A stretch of 11,916 nt of DNA from Crocinitomicaceae bacterium. Its GTDB lineage: Bacteria; Bacteroidota; Bacteroidia; Flavobacteriales_D; Crocinitomicaceae. A model generated the notes under the pieces. That model saw only the letters and a list, made by a program, of their open reading frames with translations, was not told the origin of the DNA and did no database searches. The stretch lies in assembly GCA_015662935.1 (NCBI GenBank), contig DQTF01000123.1:1-11916 (forward strand), written 5' to 3'. Positions 1 to 6,705 of the stretch are shown here, piece after piece (position 1 is the first letter of the stretch; every line of letters begins with the position of its first letter). A program made the position numbers and the translations under genes.

Positions 1-678
1 TCCGTCGTGAATGATGGTATCACTCAAAGAACCTCTATCAATACACGTATTATTTCCAATGCTGACATCGTTGTGAATAATTACGCTGCCATAATGCGGA
101 AATTGCTCATACTCTTTTGTTTCTGAGTTTTGTGCATAGCCAAAACCAACTCCACCAATTACATTATTGGCACCTATATCTACATTGTTTCCAATGATGG
201 TGTTTGCATGAATGATGGTATTCGCTCCGATTTTGCAGTTGTCGCCGATTTTTACGTTCTCTTCTAACACCACTCCCGATGCAATTGTCACGCAACCTGA
301 GATTTGCACATCCGATGCGATAGTTGCCGAAGAATGAATCACCGTTTCAGAAAGCACCGCTTCGAAATTCAAAAATTCTTTGCAAAAAGCAACGACATCT
401 TCCTTTGGATTTTTAGAAAAAACGAAAGAAATATTTGTGGGCAATTCTTTCAAATTTGATTCTAAAACCTCATCCACTAAAATGAGTTGACAATTTGCAG
501 ATTGAATCAACTCGTTGCATTGCGTAGCGAACTTTCCATTGATAAAAGAGAGGTGTTCTACCCTTGCCGAATTGATTGCTTTCGGTGCTTTTATCAATTG
601 CATAGAAGTTGCTTCAGAAAGAATCACTCGATTCCCTCTATCCCTGTACCAATCAACTATTTCACGTATTTCAACCAT
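1..678 (-). CDS. LpxD-family UDP-acylglucosamine N-acyltransferase-like protein (C-terminus cut by window edge)
   Basis: The visible 226 residues start at the ATG at 678 and run off the left edge without a stop. Residues 1-105 resemble the LpxD N-terminal nucleotide-binding domain (LSFIN at 43-47, LILVD at 65-69). From about residue 108 there is a left-handed beta-helix of hexapeptide repeats (IGDNCKIGANTII around 144-156, IGNNVDIGANNVIG 162-175). The LpxD hallmarks GFGYA (178-182), FPHYG (193-197), VIIHNDVSIG (199-208) and TCIDRGSLSDTII (211-223) follow. The catalytic His of the family lies just beyond the cut, so activity cannot be judged. LpxD enzymes transfer an acyl group from acyl-ACP to the free amine of a UDP-hexosamine in the cytoplasm. 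Here the gene starts 2 bp after a PIG-L deacetylase inside a polysaccharide operon and not next to lpxC/lpxA. A role in N-acylating a glycan sugar is therefore more likely than the housekeeping lipid A step. That role is inferred. Confidence 0.85.
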   Translation of the reverse strand, partial: MVEIREIVDWYRDRGNRVILSEATSMQLIKAPKAINSARVEHLSFINGKFATQCNELIQSANCQLILVDEVLESNLKELPTNISFVFSKNPKEDVVAFCKEFLNFEAVLSETVIHSSATIASDVQISGCVTIASGVVLEENVKIGDNCKIGANTIIHANTIIGNNVDIGANNVIGGVGFGYAQNSETKEYEQFPHYGSVIIHNDVSIGNNTCIDRGSLSDTIIHDG

Positions 679-680
679 TT

Positions 681-1319
681 TTACATCTGTATAAATCGAA
701 TCAGTTGAAATGATTCTGCGTATTCTTTTTGAATTTGAATTCCTCTAATTTTTGCAAGTGACATAACAAAATCAACGTTGCTATAACTTCTGTGTTTTTG
801 CGTTTCGTAACAATTTAATGCACCGATCTTTGTATCCAAATGTTTCTTATCTAGACGCACATACATAAATGATGTAAAACCGAAGTTATTCCAAGGCATT
901 TCGTATCCTAAAAGGTTAGCGTGTTTGAATGCACGAATTCCTTCTTCGTTGATTGTTTTATGATCTTGATGTACATCACTAGAAGAAGGCAAAAATACCA
1001 AATCAGGTTGAATTTCTTTCCGAAGAACGATCAATGCTTCTAAAATCTCTTGTCGCTTTGAAGGGAATTCTCTCACTTCAAAATCCAGTATATGTTGATG
1101 CTCCTTATCAATACCCAAATAATCAAAAGAAGCATACATTTCTTTTTCAATTGCACCGATTTCAAAACCAGCGGGTGTTGATTTTTCACAATTACTAAAA
1201 ACAGCAACATGTACTTCTTTGCCCATTTCTTTGAGGCGAGCAATTGTTCCTCCTAATCCAAATTCAGCATCGTCTGGATGCGGAGCAAGAATTAATACTT
1301 TATTTAAACTTTCGAGCAT
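681..1319 (-). CDS. PIG-L/LmbE-family N-acetyl-sugar deacetylase
   Basis: This 212-residue protein has the zinc-site signature of the PIG-L family: PHPDDAEFGLGG at 13-24 (H14, D16, D17) and HQDH at 117-120, which supplies a further metal-binding His. The length is usual for the family. Known members remove the N-acetyl group from GlcNAc-type residues (PIG-L, MshB, BshB, LmbE-like enzymes). A bacillithiol role (BshB) is possible in Bacteroidota but not favoured: the neighbours are wecB, a glycosyltransferase and an LpxD-like acyltransferase, and no bshA or bshC is seen. The most likely substrate is a HexNAc made or transferred by the neighbours. It starts 3 bp after the wecB stop and ends 2 bp before the LpxD-like start, with no clear Shine-Dalgarno, so coupled translation is likely. 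The family call is firm; the exact substrate is unknown. Confidence 0.88.
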   Translation of the reverse strand: MLESLNKVLILAPHPDDAEFGLGGTIARLKEMGKEVHVAVFSNCEKSTPAGFEIGAIEKEMYASFDYLGIDKEHQHILDFEVREFPSKRQEILEALIVLRKEIQPDLVFLPSSSDVHQDHKTINEEGIRAFKHANLLGYEMPWNNFGFTSFMYVRLDKKHLDTKIGALNCYETQKHRSYSNVDFVMSLAKIRGIQIQKEYAESFQLIRFIQM

Positions 1320-1322
1320 TCT

Positions 1323-2474
1323 TTATTTTAATAAATTAACGATTTCTTGGCAAATAAACTCAGATGCCATTCCATCTCCATACAAAGATGGGAAATTTAA
1401 TTGACTTGATTGATTTAAGAAATCATCAGCACCGTCGACAATCAATTGATAATCATTGCCAACCAATTTTGCATTACCACTTTCCACTAATTCTGTCCAT
1501 GGAGTTTCAGACAACATGATTAGGCAGGGTTTCTCTACAAAATAAGCTTCTTTTTGAACTCCTCCAGAATCAGTAACCACTAAGTCTGCATTCTTTTCTA
1601 AATCAATCATTTCTAAGAAGGATGCTGGAGGAATAATTTTAACCTGCTCATTATCAGTTAATTTCCGAAGCGACTCATCCTCTTCAATGATTTTCTTCGT
1701 TCTTGGATGTAGCGGAAGAACAATGGTTTTACCGTGTTTTTCTGCAACTGTATTCAACGCACGAAGAATGCTATCAATCGTTTCAATTTGATCGACATTA
1801 CTTGGTCGATGCATCGTTGTTAGGATGAAATTTTCAGATGGAATGTCGTATTTTTCAAAAACAGAAACGCTTTGCTTTTTATTCTCTTGAATAAAGAATA
1901 ATGTATTATCATACATGATATCACCACATCTAAAGACCAAAGCATTACTCGCATTCACCTTTCCTGTTGTTTTTTCGGTAACATTAAATCCTTCTTTCTC
2001 CAAAGAGTCCATTCCTGCATCCGAAGGGACGAAAATCAATGACGACATATTATCGCAAATAATTCTATTCACCTCTTCTGGAAATTCTTTATTGTAAGAA
2101 CGGACACCGCCCTCCACATGAATAACGTGCAGATGTAATTTGACAGCTACCAAACACGCAGCAAGTGTCGAATTAGTATCTCCATACAAAAGAATTGCAT
2201 CCGGTTTTTCTGCCAAAACAACCTTCTCAATCTCTACCATCATGTTTGCTGTCTGCACTGCATGACTCCCAGAACCAATTGCGAGGTTGTATTTTTCTTT
2301 CGGAATGTTTAACTCCTCAAAGAACACTTGCGACATTTTTTCATCGTAGTGTTGTCCAGTGTGAACAATGACTTCCTCAATCTTATCACTGAAAGAATTG
2401 GATATTGCACGACTTATCGCCGCTGCTTTAATGAACTGAGGTCTTGCCCCAATAACGGTCACAATTTTTATCAT
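1323..2474 (-). CDS. wecB: UDP-N-acetylglucosamine 2-epimerase (non-hydrolysing)
   Basis: This 383-residue cytoplasmic enzyme interconverts UDP-GlcNAc and UDP-ManNAc, supplying ManNAc-type sugars to surface polysaccharides. Family motifs appear in order: GARPQFIKA (9-17), VHTGQHYDEKM (37-47), GDTNST (98-103), PEEVNR (132-137) followed by D141, MHRPSNVD (221-228, with the His of the active-site loop), LPLHPRT (253-259) and TDSGGVQKEA (301-310). The usual VEAGLRS motif reads VEGGVRS (120-126). There is a polar stretch at about 164-178, before FRCGD (181-185), that looks longer than in typical homologues. The start ATG overlaps the glycosyltransferase stop by 4 bp (ATGA), and the deacetylase begins 3 bp downstream. 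The enzyme could act on a related UDP-HexNAc (WbpI or FnlC/CapG-type epimerases share the fold), so the gene symbol is given for family level. Confidence 0.9.
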   Translation of the reverse strand: MIKIVTVIGARPQFIKAAAISRAISNSFSDKIEEVIVHTGQHYDEKMSQVFFEELNIPKEKYNLAIGSGSHAVQTANMMVEIEKVVLAEKPDAILLYGDTNSTLAACLVAVKLHLHVIHVEGGVRSYNKEFPEEVNRIICDNMSSLIFVPSDAGMDSLEKEGFNVTEKTTGKVNASNALVFRCGDIMYDNTLFFIQENKKQSVSVFEKYDIPSENFILTTMHRPSNVDQIETIDSILRALNTVAEKHGKTIVLPLHPRTKKIIEEDESLRKLTDNEQVKIIPPASFLEMIDLEKNADLVVTDSGGVQKEAYFVEKPCLIMLSETPWTELVESGNAKLVGNDYQLIVDGADDFLNQSSQLNFPSLYGDGMASEFICQEIVNLLK

Positions 2475-3778
2475 ATCTTTTTTAAATTAGCATCAAATAA
2501 CTTTGCCATTTCTTTGGTTAATTCAACTCCTGAAAATTGCTCTACATTTTTAGAATCGATGTTGTTCTCATTTTTGGAGAATTTTTCAAACAGTTGAAGC
2601 ACCGTTTCTTTGATAGATTCTTCGTTATCAAAATCGCAGCAATACCCAGCATTACAACTAGAAATAATATCTGCTGCATCTCCTTTTGAAGGACCAATTA
2701 ATAAGATCGGTCGCTTTGATTTCATGTATTCAAATAACTTTCCAGTGAGTACAAAATCTGCATTTGGTATTCTATCAATCGGCAGCAATAATACTTGTGC
2801 ACTGTGTAAATATTTTTGCGTTTCCTCAAAAGGGATGTACGCAATTTTATGAAGGTATTGATTCAAGCCATTCGCTTCTATTGATTCTAAAACAACAGGT
2901 GCAACATTCCCTATCAACCTGATTTCTAGTTGGTTTCTGAAGTTTTCATTTTCTTGCGTCAGCTTTGCTAAGACCTTCCATAAATCGTTGCAATTTCTAT
3001 TCTTCAGGAAAGAACCAATATGAACGATGGTAAAATTACCGTCTAAATCTACTTCTACATCTTGACTTATTTTTGCATCAAAGCCATTGTAAATGATTTT
3101 CGTTTTCCGGTTGTAATTCTCCAAATACTCATTATACATCGTATTACCGACAACCACTACTTCGTTAGCAGCAGTAATGATACTTTTCTCTAAACGTGCA
3201 TGTTTCTTTCTTGCCCATTTTGTCAGATACATTTCATCTAAATAATCCATGGATGTCCACGGGTCTCTAAAATCTGCTATCCATGGAATGTCTAATTTTT
3301 CGTTCAATTTTTTGGCAATTAAATGCAAAGAATGCGGAGGTCCTGAAGAAATAATGATGTCCACTTTCTCCTTCTCTAAAAATTGAGTGAGATATTTTAC
3401 AGAAGGTTTGATCCATAAAAACCGAGCGTCTGGAATAAAGAAATTGCCTCGAACAAACCAGCTCACTTTCTGAATAAAAGAACGTTTATTTCCCTTTTGT
3501 TGTTGCGTATTATATAACCCCTTCTCTTTCTTTTTACCAAAAGAAAACTTACTCAATAGATTGTTAGGCTCTTTTATCTTTGTTTTCAAAATCCGAATTC
3601 CCTCTGGAACTTGAGAAAGTAATTTCTCATCATACAAGGCATAATTAGGATTATCCGCCGTATAAATAATTGGTTCGTAGCCATTCTCACGAAGATGTTT
3701 AACAAACCTCAACCATCTTTGCACTCCTGCTCCACCGCTTGGTGGCCAATAATAGGTTATGATGAGAACTTTTTTCAT
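2471..3778 (-). CDS. Glycosyltransferase, GT4-like (GT-B fold)
   Basis: This 435-residue protein starts with the beta strand KVLIITYYWPP and a Gly-rich loop SGGAGVQRW (14-22), typical of retaining GT-B glycosyltransferases of the GT4 type common in Bacteroidota polysaccharide clusters. HIGSF in the middle begins the second Rossmann domain. TGKLFEYMKSKRPIL (345-359) is the C-terminal nucleotide-sugar region, whose E350 corresponds to the ExxxxxxxE-type acidic patch. It has no membrane helix or signal peptide, so it is probably a cytoplasmic or membrane-associated enzyme that adds a sugar to a growing lipid-linked glycan. Donor and acceptor cannot be read from sequence; the downstream wecB suggests a UDP-HexNAc donor, which is an inference. 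It is the first gene of the visible operon. A weak TAnnTTTG-like box (TATCTTTA, minus strand, at 3788-3795) lies just upstream without a convincing -33 element. Confidence 0.85.
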   Translation of the reverse strand: MKKVLIITYYWPPSGGAGVQRWLRFVKHLRENGYEPIIYTADNPNYALYDEKLLSQVPEGIRILKTKIKEPNNLLSKFSFGKKKEKGLYNTQQQKGNKRSFIQKVSWFVRGNFFIPDARFLWIKPSVKYLTQFLEKEKVDIIISSGPPHSLHLIAKKLNEKLDIPWIADFRDPWTSMDYLDEMYLTKWARKKHARLEKSIITAANEVVVVGNTMYNEYLENYNRKTKIIYNGFDAKISQDVEVDLDGNFTIVHIGSFLKNRNCNDLWKVLAKLTQENENFRNQLEIRLIGNVAPVVLESIEANGLNQYLHKIAYIPFEETQKYLHSAQVLLLPIDRIPNADFVLTGKLFEYMKSKRPILLIGPSKGDAADIISSCNAGYCCDFDNEESIKETVLQLFEKFSKNENNIDSKNVEQFSGVELTKEMAKLFDANLKKI

Positions 3779-3821
3779 TTAGATGGGTAAAGATAAAATC
3801 TTTAGAGAATAATTTGAACGA

Positions 3822-3850
3822 TTGTTGTTATAAGTTGTAGTAAACAACAA
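3822..3850. repeat. Inverted repeat in the divergent intergenic spacer
   Basis: Perfect 8-base arms (TTGTTGTT at 3822-3829 and AACAACAA at 3843-3850) are separated by 13 bases. It occupies most of the space between the divergent glycosyltransferase and KPVIYLYP-protein genes and ends 8 bases before the latter's ATG. It could be an operator, or a leader hairpin masking the start of the plus-strand gene. It is low-complexity sequence, so chance is also possible. Confidence 0.35.
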
Positions 3851-3858
3851 AAGCAACA

Positions 3859-4854
3859 ATGAAAATTCTCTTAGCAACTATATTTATAACACTTTCATTT
3901 TTCAGTATTGCGGATGATAAAGAGCCTTATCGTCCTCCATACCATAAAGTGTCTTCAAAGATCAATAAAACGTTGGATAGCTCCGAATCGGTACTGAGGT
4001 TTTACTTCCCTTCTGTTAGAAAAGACACCTTCACCATTTTATACAGTATTGATGGAATTGCCTCCAAAGCACATTTAAAGAAAGGTGCAAAATTGTACTT
4101 CAAAACAACACCCGGAATCCATCATTTTCAGTTTTTCTACGACAAAAGATTCATTGAAGTTTACGCAAGAATCTTTGTAAAAACTCAACACGAAGATTTA
4201 TGGTCTTTATCATTTCCAAGACCTCCTAGAGATTACGCCCCCAATGAAATACAGCCACTGAAGCCTGTTATATACTTATATCCAGAAAAGAAAAAAGAAG
4301 TCTTTGTTAATGTTAAACCTGTTGGAGAATTTACCCTTACTTATCCAGAAATTAAAGATGGTTGGAAGATTATTGCACGACCTAATGGGGAATTAGAAAT
4401 TAATGGTGAGACATACAATTACTTATTCTGGGAATCGAAGCAATATCAAGAATTAGAAAAAACGGAGGATTTAAAAGGCTTCATTATTCAAGGGGAAAAT
4501 GTTGTTGGATTCTTAAAAGACAAACTCACTTTAGCAGGATTAACTTCCAAAGAGCAAGCTGATTTTATTACATTTTGGGCACCAAGAATGATACATTTGG
4601 AGAAGATTTTTATCCAATTTCAATTCAACGAAGAATGCAATAAGTATGCATCCTTGGAAGTTTCCCCTCAACCAGATAACATATATCGTCTTTTTATGAC
4701 TTGGCGAAAGGTTAATACAGAATTAGATGTAGAAGAACAAAGTATGCAAGTCGCAAGAAGATCAGGTTTTACAGTAATAGAATGGGGAGGAGCCGAGTTT
4801 CCATCTTTTCAAACAAGGAGCTTGACTAAGCTTAACTTAAAATTAACAGAATAA
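3859..4854 (+). CDS. Exported protein of unknown function with a KPVIYLYP-type conserved core
   Basis: This 331-residue protein has a cleavable-looking signal peptide (hydrophobic residues 3-18, likely processed near A18/D19), so it probably acts in the periplasm or at the outer membrane. No enzyme family is recognised. Residues 45-120 form a beta-rich N-terminal part. The C-terminal two-thirds carries an ordered set of aromatic motifs: KPVIYLYPE (135-143), TLTYPEIKDGW (159-169), YNYLFWE (186-192), FWAPRM (239-244) and FTVIEWGGAEF (304-314). I recall the KPVIYLYP / TYP..GW / YLFWE pattern as a conserved domain of uncharacterised proteins in varied bacteria, but I cannot name a DUF from memory. 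No Shine-Dalgarno precedes the ATG, which is normal for Bacteroidota. The next gene is 63 bp downstream on the same strand and is also exported, but that gap has its own possible promoter. Confidence 0.75.
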   Translation: MKILLATIFITLSFFSIADDKEPYRPPYHKVSSKINKTLDSSESVLRFYFPSVRKDTFTILYSIDGIASKAHLKKGAKLYFKTTPGIHHFQFFYDKRFIEVYARIFVKTQHEDLWSLSFPRPPRDYAPNEIQPLKPVIYLYPEKKKEVFVNVKPVGEFTLTYPEIKDGWKIIARPNGELEINGETYNYLFWESKQYQELEKTEDLKGFIIQGENVVGFLKDKLTLAGLTSKEQADFITFWAPRMIHLEKIFIQFQFNEECNKYASLEVSPQPDNIYRLFMTWRKVNTELDVEEQSMQVARRSGFTVIEWGGAEFPSFQTRSLTKLNLKLTE

Positions 4855-4873
4855 GCATTATGAAATCTTCTTC

Positions 4874-4889
4874 TATTTTTGTACTTTTG
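4874..4889 (+). promoter_or_regulatory. Two tandem Bacteroidota-type -7 boxes
   Basis: TATTTTTG (4874-4881) and TACTTTTG (4882-4889) both match the Bacteroidota -7 consensus TAnnTTTG exactly and lie back to back. They would give a 5' leader of about 20-35 nt for the gene at 4918. No clear TTTG -33 element is seen 19-21 bases upstream of either box, so this remains a candidate only. Confidence 0.4.
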
Positions 4890-4917
4890 TATACAGAATT
4901 AACTGATTATTAGTCGG

Positions 4918-5412
4918 ATGAAATTTAAAATGCTTTCTTTAATATCGATTATCATTGCTCTTGGTATAAAGAGCATGGGGATTTCTGCGAAAGATTATCA
5001 TGAATTTCGAGTAATGGTTCATGCCATTCCACCGAGTCCTTATGTGCCGACATTGATGCCAATTGCATTAGATAACCGTTTGGACAGTCTTGTCTTTGAT
5101 TTGTCACAAGCAACGGCTGTAAAGCAAATGTTCATCAACATCAATGACTCAGTTACACCGCAATTTGAAATTTTTCAAGAACTGCAAATGATTGCTTCTG
5201 AAGAAGAATTGAATGAATTAATGAATCACACTTCTCCTGTTGTAAAAATCTATGCATATCGCGCATTGATTGTGAATGACATGAGTATGAATTGCGATTA
5301 TGAATTCGCCCTGCTAGAAGACACAACTTGCATTGATTTTTATGCAGGAAATGAAATTCTAAATACAACCGTTAAAGACATGGTTCAGATGGATTTGTAT
5401 TCGTTGGATTAA
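4918..5412 (+). CDS. Small exported protein with a HEAT-like helical segment
   Basis: This 164-residue protein starts with a signal peptide (hydrophobic residues 5-23, likely cut after the A24 region). The mature part contains a stretch, EEELNELMNHTSPVVKIYAY (95-114), with the spacing of a single HEAT-like repeat: a helix ending in NHTSPVV, then a second helix with YAYRAL. It is followed by LLEDTTCIDFYAGNEI (132-147). This arrangement reminds me of small uncharacterised Bacteroidota secreted proteins with an 'NH..P.VR.YAF.AL' motif. No catalytic motif is visible and no function can be assigned. It lies 63 bp after the KPVIYLYP protein and converges with the response regulator, leaving only 15 bp between the two stop codons. 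Two tandem -7-like boxes upstream suggest it may be transcribed independently. Confidence 0.7.
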   Translation: MKFKMLSLISIIIALGIKSMGISAKDYHEFRVMVHAIPPSPYVPTLMPIALDNRLDSLVFDLSQATAVKQMFININDSVTPQFEIFQELQMIASEEELNELMNHTSPVVKIYAYRALIVNDMSMNCDYEFALLEDTTCIDFYAGNEILNTTVKDMVQMDLYSLD

Positions 5413-5427
5413 AAATTCTAATTAACA

Positions 5428-6600
5428 TTACCCTTGTCTTGGATTTGCAAACATCTTCACTTCCGCAGCAGTAATCACGTCTCCACCCAAAATAATCAAT
5501 CGTTCAATGATATTTCGTAACTCACGAATATTACCTGTCCATTCCGTTTTTTGTAATGCATCTAAAGCTTTATCATCAAATGATTTTCGAGCAACTCCAT
5601 GTTCATTACAAACCATTCCCATAAAGTGATTTGCTAGTAACGGAATATCGTCGCTTCGCTCATTTAAGGAAGGTACATGAATCAAAATTACCGCCAATCG
5701 ATGGTATAAATCTTCTCGGAAATTACCTTCGCTTATTTCATGCCTTAAATCTTTATTCGTCGCAGCGATAATTCTTGCATTTACTTTTATATCTCTCTCT
5801 CCTCCTACTCTTTGAATGACATTCTCTTGCAAGGCTCTCAAAACTTTTGCTTGCGCACTTGCTGACATATCTCCAATTTCATCTAGGAATAAAGTTCCGC
5901 CATTTGCCAGTTCAAACTTTCCTTTCTTTTGTTTAACCGCAGATGTAAAAGCACCTTTTTCGTGTCCAAACAACTCACTTTCAATTAATTCTGCTGGGAT
6001 TGCAGCACAATTAACTTCAATGAATGGTTTCTCTTTTCTTCCGCTTAAATCATGCAACGATCGAGCAACTAACTCCTTACCTGTTCCGTTTTCTCCAGTT
6101 ACTAAAACACGAGCATCTGATGGAGCAACCTTCTCTATCATCTCTTTAATCTGATTGATTTCAGGTGTTTCACCAATAATAGAAGAACCTTTGAACTTCT
6201 TCACAGTTTTCTTCAGAACTTTTCGTTCTTCAATCAATGTTGTCTTATCCCCCGCGTTTCGGATTGTTACAAGAATTCTATTTAAATCAAGAGGCTTTTC
6301 GATAAAATCAAAAGCTCCTTTTTTTATTGCTTGAACAGCAGTTTCTATATTTCCATGACCAGAAATCATAATCACTGGAGAATCAACTTTTGCTTTTTGA
6401 AGACCATCCAAAACTTCCATTCCGTCTAGTTCTGGCATTTTAATATCACAGAAAATAATGTCGTATTCCTCCGCCTTTGCTTTGTCAAGACCTTGCTTTC
6501 CATTTTCTGCTTCCTCAACTTCAAATTCTTCAAATTCAAGAATTTCGCGCAATGCTCTTCTGATTGCTCTTTCGTCGTCGATGATTAAAATTTTTGCCAT
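5428..6600 (-). CDS. NtrC-family sigma-54-dependent response regulator lacking a DNA-binding domain
   Basis: This 390-residue cytoplasmic regulator has a receiver domain (1-120) with acidic pocket D8/D9, phospho-acceptor D52 (CDIKMPELDG), S80 and K102. A linker (about 120-137) leads to a sigma-54-interacting AAA+ domain: Walker A GENGTGKE (169-176), Walker B GGTLFLDE (234-241), sensor I region IIAATNKDL (277-285), FREDLYHRL (294-302) with the Arg-finger region, and sensor II WTGNIRELRN (354-363). The protein stops at FANPRQG, about 30 residues after sensor II, with no Fis-type helix-turn-helix; typical NtrC proteins are about 440-480 residues. The sigma-54 contact loop reads GAFTSA (216-221) instead of GAFTGA. 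From memory, short forms of this kind recur in Bacteroidota, so this is probably a real family and not a truncation. No cognate histidine kinase is next to it. Without an HTH it may activate from solution or need a DNA-bound partner. Confidence 0.92.
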   Translation of the reverse strand: MAKILIIDDERAIRRALREILEFEEFEVEEAENGKQGLDKAKAEEYDIIFCDIKMPELDGMEVLDGLQKAKVDSPVIMISGHGNIETAVQAIKKGAFDFIEKPLDLNRILVTIRNAGDKTTLIEERKVLKKTVKKFKGSSIIGETPEINQIKEMIEKVAPSDARVLVTGENGTGKELVARSLHDLSGRKEKPFIEVNCAAIPAELIESELFGHEKGAFTSAVKQKKGKFELANGGTLFLDEIGDMSASAQAKVLRALQENVIQRVGGERDIKVNARIIAATNKDLRHEISEGNFREDLYHRLAVILIHVPSLNERSDDIPLLANHFMGMVCNEHGVARKSFDDKALDALQKTEWTGNIRELRNIIERLIILGGDVITAAEVKMFANPRQG

Positions 6601-6616
6601 TGTTTATTTATTTGTG

Positions 6617-6646
6617 CTAAGATAATTGTTAATTAAGAAATAGCAA
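6617..6646 (-). promoter_or_regulatory. Candidate Bacteroidota-type promoter for the response regulator gene
   Basis: On the minus strand, TTG (at 6644-6646) is followed after 19 bases by TATCTTAG (6617-6624). The latter matches five of six fixed positions of the TAnnTTTG -7 box, and the spacer length is as expected for Bacteroidota. It would give a leader of about 10 nt before the ATG at 6600. This is a by-eye match. Confidence 0.35.
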
Positions 6647-6705
6647 TTAAGTTGTTGTTTTTAACACTTCTCACAAATTCATTTCGTATATTCGAAAGAA
6701 AAAAC

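Noticed and set aside
487..708. Plus-strand open frame over the LpxD-like/deacetylase junction
   Set aside because: It is antisense to two strongly supported genes, has a biased aromatic/Arg composition typical of shadow frames, and no start signal.
681..1319. Bacillithiol deacetylase BshB
   Set aside because: It has the same superfamily motifs, but the context is a polysaccharide operon with wecB and an LpxD-like gene, and no bshA or bshC is present in the window.
5816..6154. Plus-strand open frame of 112 codons inside the response regulator gene
   Set aside because: It lies antisense to the AAA+ domain coding region, whose motifs are clear; the antisense product shows no recognisable features.
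6652..6705. Upstream TTG start extending the lipoprotein by 18 residues
   Set aside because: It would place extra residues in front of a textbook lipoprotein signal; the ATG at 6706 explains the lipobox at C16.
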